A stretch of 64,000 bases of DNA from Chitinophaga rupis (lineage in GTDB: Bacteria; Bacteroidota; Bacteroidia; Chitinophagales; Chitinophagaceae). Of this stretch, positions 26,414 to 35,163 are shown in pieces. Location of the stretch: contig NZ_FOBB01000001.1 in assembly GCF_900109685.1 (NCBI RefSeq), positions 1,612,001 to 1,676,000 of the forward strand, written 5' to 3'. The notes beneath the pieces are model-generated. The model was given only the letters and a program-made list of their open reading frames with translations. It did no database searches and had not been told where the DNA came from. The stretch's first letter is position 1; every line of letters starts with the position of its first letter. The position numbers and the translations under genes are program-made.

Positions 26414-26818
26414 ATGAAAAAGGATACTATTCCTGATAATCAGCGGGAAGAAAATGCAGCGGTTGAAAAAAATTCCTGTCCGGTGCAGGCTACTATCGGA
26501 GTGCTGAGCGGTAAGTGGAAACTATTGCTATTATTTCAGCTGCGGAATGGAGAAAAACGGTTTGGCGAGCTGGGACGTGCCTTGCCCGGCATAACCCCTG
26601 CCATGCTCACCGGCCAGCTGCGGGAGCTGGAAGAAGATGGTATTGTACAAAGAAAAGCCTATGCAGAGATCCCGCCGCGGGTGGAATATACCCTGACGGA
26701 GATAGGACGGTCATTGTTGCCCGTGATCATTAACATGGAAAAATGGGGCCTGGAATATTTTAAACAGATGAAGGGAGCTGCAGGTGATTGTTTGTGGGAT
26801 GATCAAATAATAGGGTAA
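26414..26818 (+). CDS. HxlR family transcriptional regulator
   Basis: The ATG at 26414 gives ~134 residues (an earlier frame-start at 26369 would run into the SDR promoter). NSCPVQATIGVLSGKWKLLLLFQLRNGEKRFGELGRALPGITPAMLTGQLRELEEDGIVQRKAY contains, in pieces, the winged helix of HxlR/MarR-like regulators, with the conserved Cys near the N-terminus that in several members senses electrophiles or oxidants. Divergent from the SDR gene, the usual target arrangement. A Crp-like gene begins one base after its stop. Confidence 0.85.
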   Translation: MKKDTIPDNQREENAAVEKNSCPVQATIGVLSGKWKLLLLFQLRNGEKRFGELGRALPGITPAMLTGQLRELEEDGIVQRKAYAEIPPRVEYTLTEIGRSLLPVIINMEKWGLEYFKQMKGAAGDCLWDDQIIG

Positions 26819-26819
26819 T

Positions 26820-27401
26820 ATGGTGGAAGAAGAAGCGTTGCGGCAATATATCATGCACATACATCCGCTGCCTGATGATGCGTTGCAGGCCCTGGTCACG
26901 GGATGGAAGCCGCTTACGGTAAAGCGTAAGACCATGCTGACTGCAGCCGGGGAAAAAGAACGGTATCTGTACTTTGTGCTGGAAGGTGTGCAGCGTGCCT
27001 TTTACCTTACCAACGACAACCGGGAAGCTACCATTGTTTTTACCTATGCACCTTCTTTCAGTGGGGTGGCAGACAGCTTCCTGACGCAAACACCTTCCGA
27101 ATATTTTATGGAAACCCTCACGGCCAGCCGCTTCCTGAGGATTCCTTATGAGGAAGTTTATCAGCTAATGAAAACTTATCCCGTTATACAGGAAATGATC
27201 CTTACCCTGACATCTTTTATCGTGAAAGGCTTATTATTCCGCCAGGTAGAGCTGCTATGCTTTACCAACGAGGAAAAATTCAGGGCATTGCTAAAAAGAA
27301 GCCCGCATATCCTAAACCTGGTACCCCATAAATACCTGGCCTCTTACCTGGGCATGGATGCTACGAATTTCAGCAAGCTAATGGGCAGCATAAAAATATA
27401 A
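26820..27401 (+). CDS. Crp/Fnr family regulator-like protein
   Basis: 193 residues. The N-terminal ~120 residues form a cyclic-nucleotide-binding-type beta roll (KRKTMLTAAGEKERYLYFVLEGVQRAFYL). The C-terminus has a helical DNA-binding part ending KYLASYLGMDATNFSKLMGSIK, short compared with canonical Crp. These Bacteroidota proteins often lack the cAMP-contact residues. It starts one base after the HxlR stop, so the two regulators are translationally coupled. Confidence 0.75.
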   Translation: MVEEEALRQYIMHIHPLPDDALQALVTGWKPLTVKRKTMLTAAGEKERYLYFVLEGVQRAFYLTNDNREATIVFTYAPSFSGVADSFLTQTPSEYFMETLTASRFLRIPYEEVYQLMKTYPVIQEMILTLTSFIVKGLLFRQVELLCFTNEEKFRALLKRSPHILNLVPHKYLASYLGMDATNFSKLMGSIKI

Positions 27402-27463
27402 ATCATGGTAAATACCAATATTCCTGTAAAAATTGCGGTGCATGTTTGCATAAATATTTTACC

Positions 27464-28051
27464 ATGAAAGCAATAAACAGCCAGGTGCTGCTGGATACGC
27501 TAATGGCAGACACCCGCCAATTGATCCTGGAAGCTAACAAGCTGCAACACTTGCCGGCCGCGCTTTTACAGGCAAGTCCTGCTCCCGGTAAATGGAGCGT
27601 GGCGCAGGTATTGGAACACCTTAATTTCTACTCCCGTTTTTATTTAAAAGCAATGGAAGAAAAGTTACACCAGCACCAGACCATTGCGGATAATACGTTT
27701 AAGCCGGGCTGGTTAGGGAATTACTTTACCCACATGATGAAACCCACAGATGCCTGTACAGTAAAAAATAAAATGAAGACCATGAAAAATGCTATCCCGG
27801 CAGAGCAGGCAGATGGTAAGGCTGCCCTGGCGCAATTCATAACCGACCAGCATACCCTGTTAAACCTGCTGCAGATAGCGCGCACGGCTAATTTGAACAG
27901 GCTGCGGGTGCCAACTTCCCTAAGCAAAATGCTTACATTCAAGCTGGGAGATACTTTCCGTTTTTTTATTGCGCATGAGCAACGGCACCGGGTGCAATGG
28001 GAAAATATTTTAAAGGAATTAATGAAGGCCGAGATGGTATTGGGTGAATAA
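27464..28051 (+). CDS. DinB-like four-helix protein
   Basis: The ATG at 27464 is preferred over an upstream TTG. About 195 residues with the DinB/YfiT helical pattern: PAPGKWSVAQVLEHLNFYSRFYLKAMEE (His in the first metal-ligand position), and a C-terminal DTFRFFIAHEQRHRVQWENIL (HExxH-like metal site). DinB-like proteins bind a divalent metal and include thiol transferases; the substrate is unknown. It ends 19 bp before a convergent membrane-protein gene. Confidence 0.8.
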   Translation: MKAINSQVLLDTLMADTRQLILEANKLQHLPAALLQASPAPGKWSVAQVLEHLNFYSRFYLKAMEEKLHQHQTIADNTFKPGWLGNYFTHMMKPTDACTVKNKMKTMKNAIPAEQADGKAALAQFITDQHTLLNLLQIARTANLNRLRVPTSLSKMLTFKLGDTFRFFIAHEQRHRVQWENILKELMKAEMVLGE

Positions 28052-28070
28052 CGAGACGGCCCCGTTTTAT

Positions 28071-28766
28071 TTATGCAAGACCAGGTATGGGTTCCCGTTT
28101 AAACAATAGCTGCCGCATAGCAGCCAGGTGCGATAGCAATACAACAGGTACAACAAAGCCTGGTAACCATATATAAGGGAAATAGAGTATCGCCCTGTTG
28201 GGTTGCTCAAAAGATAGCTGCTGAAAAGGGAGTGGTGCAGAAAGCACTGCAATGGCTACTATATTAATTAATAAGCCCAGGCATACCAGGTTCCATACCA
28301 GGAGTGCTGATCTCCGCGTTTTATGTTTTGAAAAACAGAGCAGGTATATAAGCGGCGCGCTTAAGCCGGAAATAATATCAAAGTTGCGGCCTTCAAAGGT
28401 CATTAAGGAAGGAACCGTTTTATAGGTGAATAATAAGAACAACACTATCTCAACCGGTATGCGCACCATATGCAGCAGCGTTAATGTTTTAATGTTCAAT
28501 GAATCCAGCCATTGGCGGCCTTTTCGGGTAATGAATAGTGACAGTATGAACAACAGCGGTGGAAAAGTAAGGAACAGGAAATGCGGCGGACGGCTATTGG
28601 TTACTGTATAAAAACCGGTAAGGCCAATGACTGCCTGTAATAATAACCAGCCTGTAATAGCTGCCAGCACTTTTTTTGAACGGTTAGCAGCCCTGTAAAA
28701 CAGGTAAATAGCAAATGCCGTAGTACCGGCAAAAAGCAGGGGAATATAATAAGGAATGTTTTCCAT
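28071..28766 (-). CDS. multi-pass membrane protein of unknown function
   Basis: The start at 28766 (MENIPYYIPLLFAG) is chosen because it opens onto the first membrane segment; a longer frame would add ~48 polar residues overlapping the neighbouring regulator gene. About 231 residues with some six or seven hydrophobic helices (AAITGWLLLQAVIGLTGFY, FLFLTFPPLLFILSLFI, GFVVPVVLLSHLAAM). No family recognised beyond a general integral membrane type. The Crp-like gene lies directly upstream on the same strand. Confidence 0.65.
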   Translation of the reverse strand: MENIPYYIPLLFAGTTAFAIYLFYRAANRSKKVLAAITGWLLLQAVIGLTGFYTVTNSRPPHFLFLTFPPLLFILSLFITRKGRQWLDSLNIKTLTLLHMVRIPVEIVLFLLFTYKTVPSLMTFEGRNFDIISGLSAPLIYLLCFSKHKTRRSALLVWNLVCLGLLINIVAIAVLSAPLPFQQLSFEQPNRAILYFPYIWLPGFVVPVVLLSHLAAMRQLLFKREPIPGLA

Positions 28767-28842
28767 GTATTGTAAGTTTCTACTGCAAAGAAAACACAAC
28801 ATCCTTTTTCCAGGCTTGCCAAATGGCAAGAATTCATTAGAG

Positions 28843-29421
28843 CTACTTTTTTGAAAATTCTTTCCGGATGCGGCTAAGGGAAGTATCTGTGATGCCCAGG
28901 TAAGAAGCAATGTTTTTTAGCGGCGCATGCTGAAAAATAGCAGGGTTCGTATTTAACAATCCTGCATACCGCTGTTCTGCTGTTTCTGTGATCATGGACA
29001 GCATGCGCGTTTTAAGCGTAGTAAAAGCCTTTACCAGTACATGCCGTCCGAACTCCCGGAACTCAGGCCGGGCATGAAAGAGCTGGTTTAATTCATCATA
29101 GGTAAGGCCCCAGCCTTCGCAATCTGTAAGGGCCTGTATGTTTTCCTGGGAGCGGGTGCGGTTAAAAAAGGATGATACTTCCAGCACAACCTGCTGAGGT
29201 GCAGCAAAACCGGTGGTCACATCATTGCCATCCATATCATAGGCAAAAACGCGCATAAAACCTTTTTCTAAAAAAAGGTAGTTATTGGCAATTTTGCCTT
29301 CTTCCAGGAAGAACGCATTTTTAGGGATCTCCTGGAAAGTGAAGTGCCCGGCAATTTCGGCTGCTTTTTCAGGAGTAACCAGGCTGCTGGTAGTAAGAAA
29401 AGCAATGAGATTTTCTTTCAT
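28843..29421 (-). CDS. Crp/Fnr family transcriptional regulator
   Basis: 192 residues. Cyclic-nucleotide-binding-like beta roll (FTFQEIPKNAFFLEEGKIANNYLFLEKGFMRVF, in pieces) and a C-terminal helix-turn-helix LKNIASYLGITDTSLSRIRKEFSKK. Typical of the abundant Bacteroidota Crp-like regulators that usually control a neighbouring gene, here the membrane protein 76 bp downstream. An 11-bp direct repeat (GGTAATTAATT at 29431 and 29447) lies just upstream of its start. Confidence 0.85.
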   Translation of the reverse strand: MKENLIAFLTTSSLVTPEKAAEIAGHFTFQEIPKNAFFLEEGKIANNYLFLEKGFMRVFAYDMDGNDVTTGFAAPQQVVLEVSSFFNRTRSQENIQALTDCEGWGLTYDELNQLFHARPEFREFGRHVLVKAFTTLKTRMLSMITETAEQRYAGLLNTNPAIFQHAPLKNIASYLGITDTSLSRIRKEFSKK

Positions 29422-29430
29422 ACATTATAA

Positions 29431-29457
29431 GGTAATTAATTTCACTGGTAATTAATT
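29431..29457. repeat. 11-bp direct repeat in the divergent crp/sulfatase promoter region
   Basis: GGTAATTAATT occurs at 29431-29441 and 29447-29457, a 16-bp period, in the 64-bp space between the divergent Crp-like and sulfatase genes. Each unit contains TTAATTAA-like palindromic sequence. Possible operator, or only AT-rich coincidence. Confidence 0.4.
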
Positions 29458-29485
29458 AAATTAACGGTGGTTAAAATTTTAAGCC

Positions 29486-30904
29486 ATGCCTGGAATTAAG
29501 AACGGAAAACCTGCATTGTATTTGGGCCTGATATTATGCCTGCCGCTTTTGGGATGGCTGGTAATAAGATGTGCACCCATTGAAAGATCATCTGCGGCTG
29601 AAAAGCCGAACATCATTATTATTCTTACAGATGATATGGGATATAGTGATGTAGGATGTTTCGGCGGCAATTTTGTTCCCACGCCGAATATCGACAGGAT
29701 TGCAAAAAGCGGCATGAAGCTTACGCATTATTACAGCGCAGCACCTATCTGCTCCCCTTCAAGAACAGGGCTTTTAACCGGCATGTATCCGGCAAGATGG
29801 AATTTTTCAACCTACCTGGATAATAAAAAACATAACAGGAACGCAGAGCAGGCCGATTACCTGGATCCCCATGCGCCTTCCATGGCCCGCTTTTTTAAGA
29901 ACGCCGGCTATGTGACCGGGCATTTCGGAAAATGGCATATGGGCGGCGGCCGGGATGTAACTGATGCGCCGGGATTTGAAAACTATGGATTTGATGAGCA
30001 TAACAGCACCTATGAAAGCCCGGACCCTGATCCGTTAATTACGGCTACTAACTGGATCTGGTCTGATAAGGACAGCATAAAACGATGGGATAGAACCAAA
30101 TACTTTGTTGACAGAACATTGGATTTTATGAAGCGGCACAAAGGCCAGCCCTGTTTTGTAAACCTCTGGCCCGATGATGTGCACACGCCATGGGTGCCCA
30201 GAACAGAAACGGAATATACCGGCAAATTTCCCATGAACCCGGAGGACGAAGCAGCCTTTAAGCTGGTATTAAAAGAATACGATGTGCAGATCGGCAGATT
30301 GCTGGAAGGTTTGAAAAACCTGGGGCTGGATAAAAACACCATCGTGATCTTTACCAGCGATAACGGGCCGCTGCCAAGCTTCAGAGGCAGCAGGGCCGCC
30401 GGTTTAAGAGGCTCTAAATTATCGTTATACGAAGGCGGTATCAGGATGCCTTTTATTATCAGCTGGCCGGGTCATGTGCCGGCAGGAACAACCGATGAAA
30501 CTTCAGTGCTGAGCGCTACAGATCTGCTACCTTCTTTAAGCAATATTGCCGGTGTAAACCTGCCTGCTGATTATAAAGGTGATGGTAAAGACCGGAGTAA
30601 GGTTTTCTTTGGAAAACCATCTGCCAGAAATATGGATCTGTATTGGGAGTATGGCCGGAATAATATTGCTTTTAAATATCCAAAGGAAAGGGATAAAAGC
30701 CCTAACCTGGCTATACGGTCAGGCGAATGGAAGTTCCTCATGAACAGCGACGGAACGGATGCGCAGCTCTATAATATTGTGAAGGATAAAAATGAAACTA
30801 CCGATGTTGCTGCAACACAGCCGGAGCTGGTGAAGGAGCTGAAAGATAAGCTGGGCAAGTGGTGGGCTTCCCTGCCCAAATTAAAAACGGAAGACATAAA
30901 GTAA
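29486..30904 (+). CDS. exported type I sulfatase
   Basis: 472 residues with an N-terminal hydrophobic segment (LILCLPLLGWLVIRC). The metal-binding start is IIIILTDDMGYSDVGCFGG and the sulfatase active-site motif is CSPSRTGLLTG with Cys89, the residue converted to formylglycine. HFGKWHMGG and TSDNGP complete the family pattern. Type I sulfatases release sulfate from sulfated sugars or other esters in the periplasm. It is followed after 16 bp by an AraC regulator and then a serine hydrolase, likely one operon. No maturase (anSME or FGE) gene is in the window. Confidence 0.9.
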   Translation: MPGIKNGKPALYLGLILCLPLLGWLVIRCAPIERSSAAEKPNIIIILTDDMGYSDVGCFGGNFVPTPNIDRIAKSGMKLTHYYSAAPICSPSRTGLLTGMYPARWNFSTYLDNKKHNRNAEQADYLDPHAPSMARFFKNAGYVTGHFGKWHMGGGRDVTDAPGFENYGFDEHNSTYESPDPDPLITATNWIWSDKDSIKRWDRTKYFVDRTLDFMKRHKGQPCFVNLWPDDVHTPWVPRTETEYTGKFPMNPEDEAAFKLVLKEYDVQIGRLLEGLKNLGLDKNTIVIFTSDNGPLPSFRGSRAAGLRGSKLSLYEGGIRMPFIISWPGHVPAGTTDETSVLSATDLLPSLSNIAGVNLPADYKGDGKDRSKVFFGKPSARNMDLYWEYGRNNIAFKYPKERDKSPNLAIRSGEWKFLMNSDGTDAQLYNIVKDKNETTDVAATQPELVKELKDKLGKWWASLPKLKTEDIK

Positions 30905-30920
30905 GAGCTTAATTTACATT

Positions 30921-31739
30921 ATGAACTGTTCCAGGCCAGGACAATTTTATGGAAAGGCGAATGAAACGCTTTTTTTAAATGGGGTCATTTTAAATGATGC
31001 CGTTTATACCCATGACAGGGTTGACTGGCATTATCATGAAAATTCGTACTTCACCTTTCTCCTGGAAGGGATGGTGCTGGACGGAAACAAGAAACATGTT
31101 CACGAATGCGCAGCCGGCAGCCTCCTGTATCAAAACTGGCAGGATCCCCACTATAACGTAGGCTCAAAAGTGTTTACCCGCGGGTTTCACGTTGAAATTG
31201 CGCCAACCTGGTATTCTTTTTTTGATCTTCCGGTGGGCCTGCTGGAAGGCAGCATCCGAATCCAGGATCCTTCGTTGAAAACCCTGATGTATAATGTGTT
31301 TAAGGAAACAAAGTTATACAACGGCAGCAGCCAGCTAGCTATCGATGCATTGCTTGTGCAGCTGCTGAGCGGCCTGGTAACCGAAAAAAACCGGCATGAT
31401 AAGCAGGTCCCGGCATGGGTTGGGAAGGTAAAGGAAGCGCTGCATGCAGCGCCGGAAAGCTGGAGCCTGACCGAGCTGGCCACACTCGCAAACTTACACC
31501 CGGTTCATTTGTCGCGGCAGTTTCCCAAATACTTTAAAACTACGTTAGGCGATTACGTTAGAATGATCAGGGTGCAAAAGGCGCTTTCGCTATTCCCCGA
31601 CAGGAACAGGTCCCTTACTGAGATAGCTGTTGAATGTGGTTTTGCAGACCAAAGCCATTTTATCCGCTGCTTCAGATCCTGCTACCAGCTTACGCCGCTC
31701 CAATATAGAAAGCTCCTGTTAAAAAGCAGCACACGTTAA
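30921..31739 (+). CDS. AraC family transcriptional regulator with cupin-like N-terminus
   Basis: 272 residues. The N-terminal part reads like a cupin sensor (DWHYHENSYFTFLLEGMVLDGN, with the HxH pair) and the C-terminal ~100 residues hold two HTH motifs: SLTELATLANLHPVHLSRQFPKYF and SLTEIAVECGFADQSHFIRCFR. It is located between the sulfatase and serine-hydrolase genes with short spacers and probably regulates that operon. Confidence 0.88.
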   Translation: MNCSRPGQFYGKANETLFLNGVILNDAVYTHDRVDWHYHENSYFTFLLEGMVLDGNKKHVHECAAGSLLYQNWQDPHYNVGSKVFTRGFHVEIAPTWYSFFDLPVGLLEGSIRIQDPSLKTLMYNVFKETKLYNGSSQLAIDALLVQLLSGLVTEKNRHDKQVPAWVGKVKEALHAAPESWSLTELATLANLHPVHLSRQFPKYFKTTLGDYVRMIRVQKALSLFPDRNRSLTEIAVECGFADQSHFIRCFRSCYQLTPLQYRKLLLKSSTR

Positions 31740-31799
31740 TTTTATTCTATTTTAATGTTTTGCTTACAGGTATTTTTGACGTACCAAAGCTCCCAATAC

Positions 31800-33455
31800 A
31801 TGATGCGTCTACCTGTTTTTATTTTTCTCCAGCTCTTTATTACAGGGCTTTATGCTCAGCAGAAGGATCTTGTTGCCAACCAGGGCATCACTTCAGATCT
31901 GCACCGGGCTAATTTGGGCAGGATCCTGTTCACCGCGCAGAACATTCCCCCATCGGCACTGCAGCAAAAAGATATACTAAAGGAGTATACCCTTACAAAC
32001 AAAAGCAACCTTTTCATGACCGCGTTCATGAATAATTCCATCACAAATTATTTACATGGTCTGTCTCCGGACCTGACGGCAGATAGCCTGGTAAAGGCCG
32101 GCAACTACCAGTTTGCTTTATTTGTAGACGGGCGTCTTGTGTATGAAAGTAATCTGTACCCGGGCGCTCCCTTTAAGGCAGTACAGGATACCGCCACACT
32201 CATAAGCAAACCTTTAATAGATAATGAGCATGAGGGTGTATTCTGGAGCCAGTACTATTGGGGCAGATTTTTATCTCATGGGGGTGACAGTGCGCTAACA
32301 GATGGCAAACACCTGCTGCACATGCAGATCAGGCCTTATATTCAGCTGGCTGCTGAAGTTAAGGTGGGTGAGATCATTGCAGAAGGAGATGTGCTCCTGA
32401 ACGTACACCGGAAGCCTGAAATAAATATTGCTAAAGTGCAGCTGCATCCTGTGAGCCCATACCCCGGTCTTGATATTTCCAAAGACAAGTTTGACAGCGT
32501 CCGGATTAAAGAAATGAAGGCGAATATAGAAGAAGGTGTTTTTAAACACATTAACGGCGTAGTGGTGCTTAGCAAAGGAAAAATATTGATAGAAGAATAT
32601 TTCAATGGCGATGACCGGTATACCCTGCATGATCCCCGCTCTGTTGGGAAGTCTTTTGCATCAACCGTAACCGGTATTGCCATACAGGAGGGTTATCTGA
32701 AAGGGGAGCAGCAGCAGTTGAAAGAGTTTTATGATCTGCACCGCTTTGAGAACTATACCGCAGAAAAAGAGGATGTTTCAATAAAAGACCTGCTGACAAT
32801 GAGTTCGGTTTTCGACGGAGATGACGGCACCAACTCTCCGGGTAATGAGGAGAATATGTATCCTACTGAGAATTGGGTGAAGTTTGCATTAGACTTACCG
32901 GTGAACCTTACAAGACCTAAAACCGAATGGCATTATTTTACAGCAGGGGTGGTGGTGCTTGGCGATATCTTAAACAAAACCGTTCCGGGCGGACTGGAGA
33001 AATATGCGGATCTGAAATTGTTTAAACCACTTGGCATTACGCAGTATGAATGGCCCTACACACCGCAGCACGTACCCAATACTGCAGGCGGCATCCGGCT
33101 GCGGGCATTGGATTTTGCGAAGTATGGCCAATTATATAAGAATGAAGGAAAGTGGAACGGCACACAGATCCTGACAAGGGAATGGGTAGCTAAAACTTTC
33201 ACGAAGCATAAAGTTATTCCCGGCAGAAAGGAAGAATACTACGGCTATCTTTTCTGGAACAAGCAATTTAATGTAGCCGGTAAACAGCTGAATGCTTTTT
33301 ATTGTGCAGGTAATGGCGGAAACAGTATTTTCATTTTCCCTGATCAGCCCTGGGTGGTAGTGATCACTGCCAGCGCTTACGGAGCGGCCTATGCACATCC
33401 GCAGGTGGCTAAGATGATGACAACCTACATACTGCCTGCCTTACTTAATAAGTAA
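31800..33455 (+). CDS. secreted serine hydrolase, class C beta-lactamase/PBP fold
   Basis: The start at 31800 puts a signal peptide (RLPVFIFLQLFITGLYAQQ) at the N-terminus. Residues ~25-220 form an unrecognised N-terminal domain; the rest is the beta-lactamase-like serine hydrolase with SVGKS (nucleophile Ser281, Lys284) after DPR, and YFTAGVVVLG in the position of the YxN loop. Such enzymes are esterases or D-aminopeptidases more often than antibiotic-hydrolysing lactamases. Last gene of the sulfatase-AraC-hydrolase unit. Confidence 0.85.
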   Translation: MMRLPVFIFLQLFITGLYAQQKDLVANQGITSDLHRANLGRILFTAQNIPPSALQQKDILKEYTLTNKSNLFMTAFMNNSITNYLHGLSPDLTADSLVKAGNYQFALFVDGRLVYESNLYPGAPFKAVQDTATLISKPLIDNEHEGVFWSQYYWGRFLSHGGDSALTDGKHLLHMQIRPYIQLAAEVKVGEIIAEGDVLLNVHRKPEINIAKVQLHPVSPYPGLDISKDKFDSVRIKEMKANIEEGVFKHINGVVVLSKGKILIEEYFNGDDRYTLHDPRSVGKSFASTVTGIAIQEGYLKGEQQQLKEFYDLHRFENYTAEKEDVSIKDLLTMSSVFDGDDGTNSPGNEENMYPTENWVKFALDLPVNLTRPKTEWHYFTAGVVVLGDILNKTVPGGLEKYADLKLFKPLGITQYEWPYTPQHVPNTAGGIRLRALDFAKYGQLYKNEGKWNGTQILTREWVAKTFTKHKVIPGRKEEYYGYLFWNKQFNVAGKQLNAFYCAGNGGNSIFIFPDQPWVVVITASAYGAAYAHPQVAKMMTTYILPALLNK

Positions 33456-33463
33456 GGACCGGT

Positions 33464-33503
33464 TGAAAAAGCAAAAGGCGCTCAATTGAGCGCCTTTTGC
33501 TTT
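33464..33503. terminator. near-perfect palindromic bidirectional terminator
   Basis: A 20-bp inverted repeat with no loop bases on paper: GAGCGCC is flanked by TTTTGC on one side, GCAAAAGGCGCTC on the other, centred on AATT, with A and T runs at the two ends. It serves the serine hydrolase (plus) and the tRNA (minus). Confidence 0.9.
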
Positions 33504-33508
33504 TTCTG

Positions 33509-33580
33509 TGGCCTCGCCAGGAATCGAACCTGGATCTGGAGCTTCGGAAACTCTTATACTATCCATTGTACTACGAGGCC
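33509..33580 (-). tRNA. tRNA-Arg (anticodon CCG)
   Basis: On the minus strand the acceptor stem GGCCTCG/CGAGGCC is perfect, with discriminator A, a D arm TAC..GTA, anticodon loop TTCCGAA giving CCG, and a T arm CCAGGTTCGATTCCTGG. 72 nt; the CCA end is not encoded. It would read the Arg codon CGG. One outer A-C mismatch in the anticodon stem. Confidence 0.93.
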
Positions 33581-33649
33581 AATTCTAACACAGATTAGAA
33601 AGGAAGGCAAAACTAAGGTTTTTAACCCTGAATTACAAAATGCTTATTT

Positions 33650-34219
33650 CTACAGGTTCACATTACTTTTGAAGATCTTCACGGCAATGGCCAGCAGGAT
33701 TACGCCAAAGAATTTACGTACCACCATTAGCCCGGCCTTGCCCAGTATACGTTCTATCCAGCTCAGGGAACGCAGCACCAGGTAAATGATAGCCAGGTTC
33801 AGGACAATACCTGCCAGGATGTTATACTGGCCAAAGTTGGCTTTCAGCGACATAATAGTAGTGAGCGTACCGGAACCGGCTATGAGCGGGAATGCAATGG
33901 GCACCACGCTACCGGTTTTATTATCAGCATCTGTGCTCTTAAAGAACTCAATGCCCAGGATCATTTCCAGCCCAATTACAAAGATCACGATAGAACCTGC
34001 CACGGCAAAAGAGTGTACATCAACGCTCATCAATTTCAGAAAAGGCTCGCCTACAAATAAGAACGCCACCATCAGGAAACCCGATGCCAGCGTGGCTTTG
34101 CCGGAATCAATATGTCCAAGTTTTTCTTTCAGGGAAATGAGCACCGGAATAGAGCCCACCATATCTATAACAGCAAAAAGGGTGAACGCGATGGTTAGGA
34201 TCTGGTCTAGACTGAACAT
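33650..34219 (-). CDS. MarC family membrane protein
   Basis: About 189 residues from the ATG at 34219 (a longer start at 34240 is possible). Six hydrophobic helices in the MarC/NAAT pattern: LTIAFTLFAVIDMVGSIPVLI, ATLASGFLMVAFLFVGEPFLKLM, AVAGSIVIFVIGLEMILG, VVPIAFPLIAGSGTLTTIMSL (typical PLxxGPG-like signature in which SGT replaces GPG), and a final RSLSWIERILGKAGLMVVRKFFGVILLAIAVK in parts. Transport substrate of the family is unsettled. Confidence 0.85.
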   Translation of the reverse strand: MFSLDQILTIAFTLFAVIDMVGSIPVLISLKEKLGHIDSGKATLASGFLMVAFLFVGEPFLKLMSVDVHSFAVAGSIVIFVIGLEMILGIEFFKSTDADNKTGSVVPIAFPLIAGSGTLTTIMSLKANFGQYNILAGIVLNLAIIYLVLRSLSWIERILGKAGLMVVRKFFGVILLAIAVKIFKSNVNL

Positions 34220-34352
34220 TTGGCTGACATATTTATACAAATATAATTTATTATATGAATGGTTATAAGCTTGTTAAAAAGTTTGCTATTTGGCGCTTGT
34301 TTCACTTTCTTTGTCAGATCGGCCACCCTATTATATGATAATCAAGTAGTAT

Positions 34353-34937
34353 ATGACGGAAGACATTATTATCCAGATCAGCAATAAGATAAAAGAGAAA
34401 AGGAAAGCCAAAGGCATCACTATCCAGGAGCTGGCCGATAAAGCCGCGGTGAGCAAAGGGCTGATCTCCCAGATAGAAAATAACCGTACCGTACCGTCGT
34501 TGCTGGTGCTCATCAACATCATACGTTCACTCAACCTGGACATGAACGAGTTTTTTAACGAGATAGGACAGCCGCAGCAAAACAGCCGCGTGATCATTAA
34601 ACAGCAGGCCGATTACCAGGCTTTTGAAAAGGAAACGGCCCGGGGATTCCTGTACAAACGCGTGCTTACCAAAAATGTGAAGAACACTCCCGTGGATATT
34701 GTGATCCTGGAGCTGAAGAAAGGCGCCCGCCGCAACCAGATGGTGAAAACCGATGCCTACGAATACAAATACATTTTACAGGGCACAGTGGAATACCAGA
34801 TAGAGAACGAAAAACATATTCTGAATGAAGGGGATTCCCTTTTCTTTGACGGCCGCCTGGGGCACAAACCCGCCAACATCGGGGACGGAGATGCAAAGAT
34901 ACTGGTAGTGTACTTTTTCCAGGAAGGAGAAAATTGA
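34353..34937 (+). CDS. XRE-cupin transcriptional regulator
   Basis: 194 residues. An N-terminal XRE helix-turn-helix (AKGITIQELADKAAVSKGLISQIENNRTVPSL, in pieces) and a C-terminal cupin (MVKTDAYEYKYILQGTVEYQIENEKHILNEGDSLFFDGRLGHKPANIG). This architecture is often a ligand-sensing regulator of catabolic operons. It is 226 bp upstream of the SusC gene on the same strand and is the obvious candidate for its control. Confidence 0.88.
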   Translation: MTEDIIIQISNKIKEKRKAKGITIQELADKAAVSKGLISQIENNRTVPSLLVLINIIRSLNLDMNEFFNEIGQPQQNSRVIIKQQADYQAFEKETARGFLYKRVLTKNVKNTPVDIVILELKKGARRNQMVKTDAYEYKYILQGTVEYQIENEKHILNEGDSLFFDGRLGHKPANIGDGDAKILVVYFFQEGEN

Positions 34938-35163
34938 TGCAACATTATTCAGGCCATATAAACATTCTATCTACTCCGGTATCTATATTAACCCCTTCAT
35001 CCCTAAGCCGGTCCGGTTATCTCCCATTTACAAATACTTAATAATTATTTTAGTATTACTTAACAATTAGGTTACATTCTTCTGCAACATTTGCATGGTA
35101 ATTAGGCCTTTTAGAGAACTATTGAAAAACTGGCTCATCTAAACCAAAAATCTATCCATTATC

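Noticed and set aside
28767-28910. 48-residue N-terminal extension of the membrane protein
   Set aside because: It would overlap the upstream Crp-like gene and adds polar sequence before the first membrane segment.
31800-33455. Antibiotic-resistance beta-lactamase
   Set aside because: The SxxK fold is there, but the large N-terminal domain and the YFTAG loop fit the broad serine hydrolase family better than AmpC enzymes.
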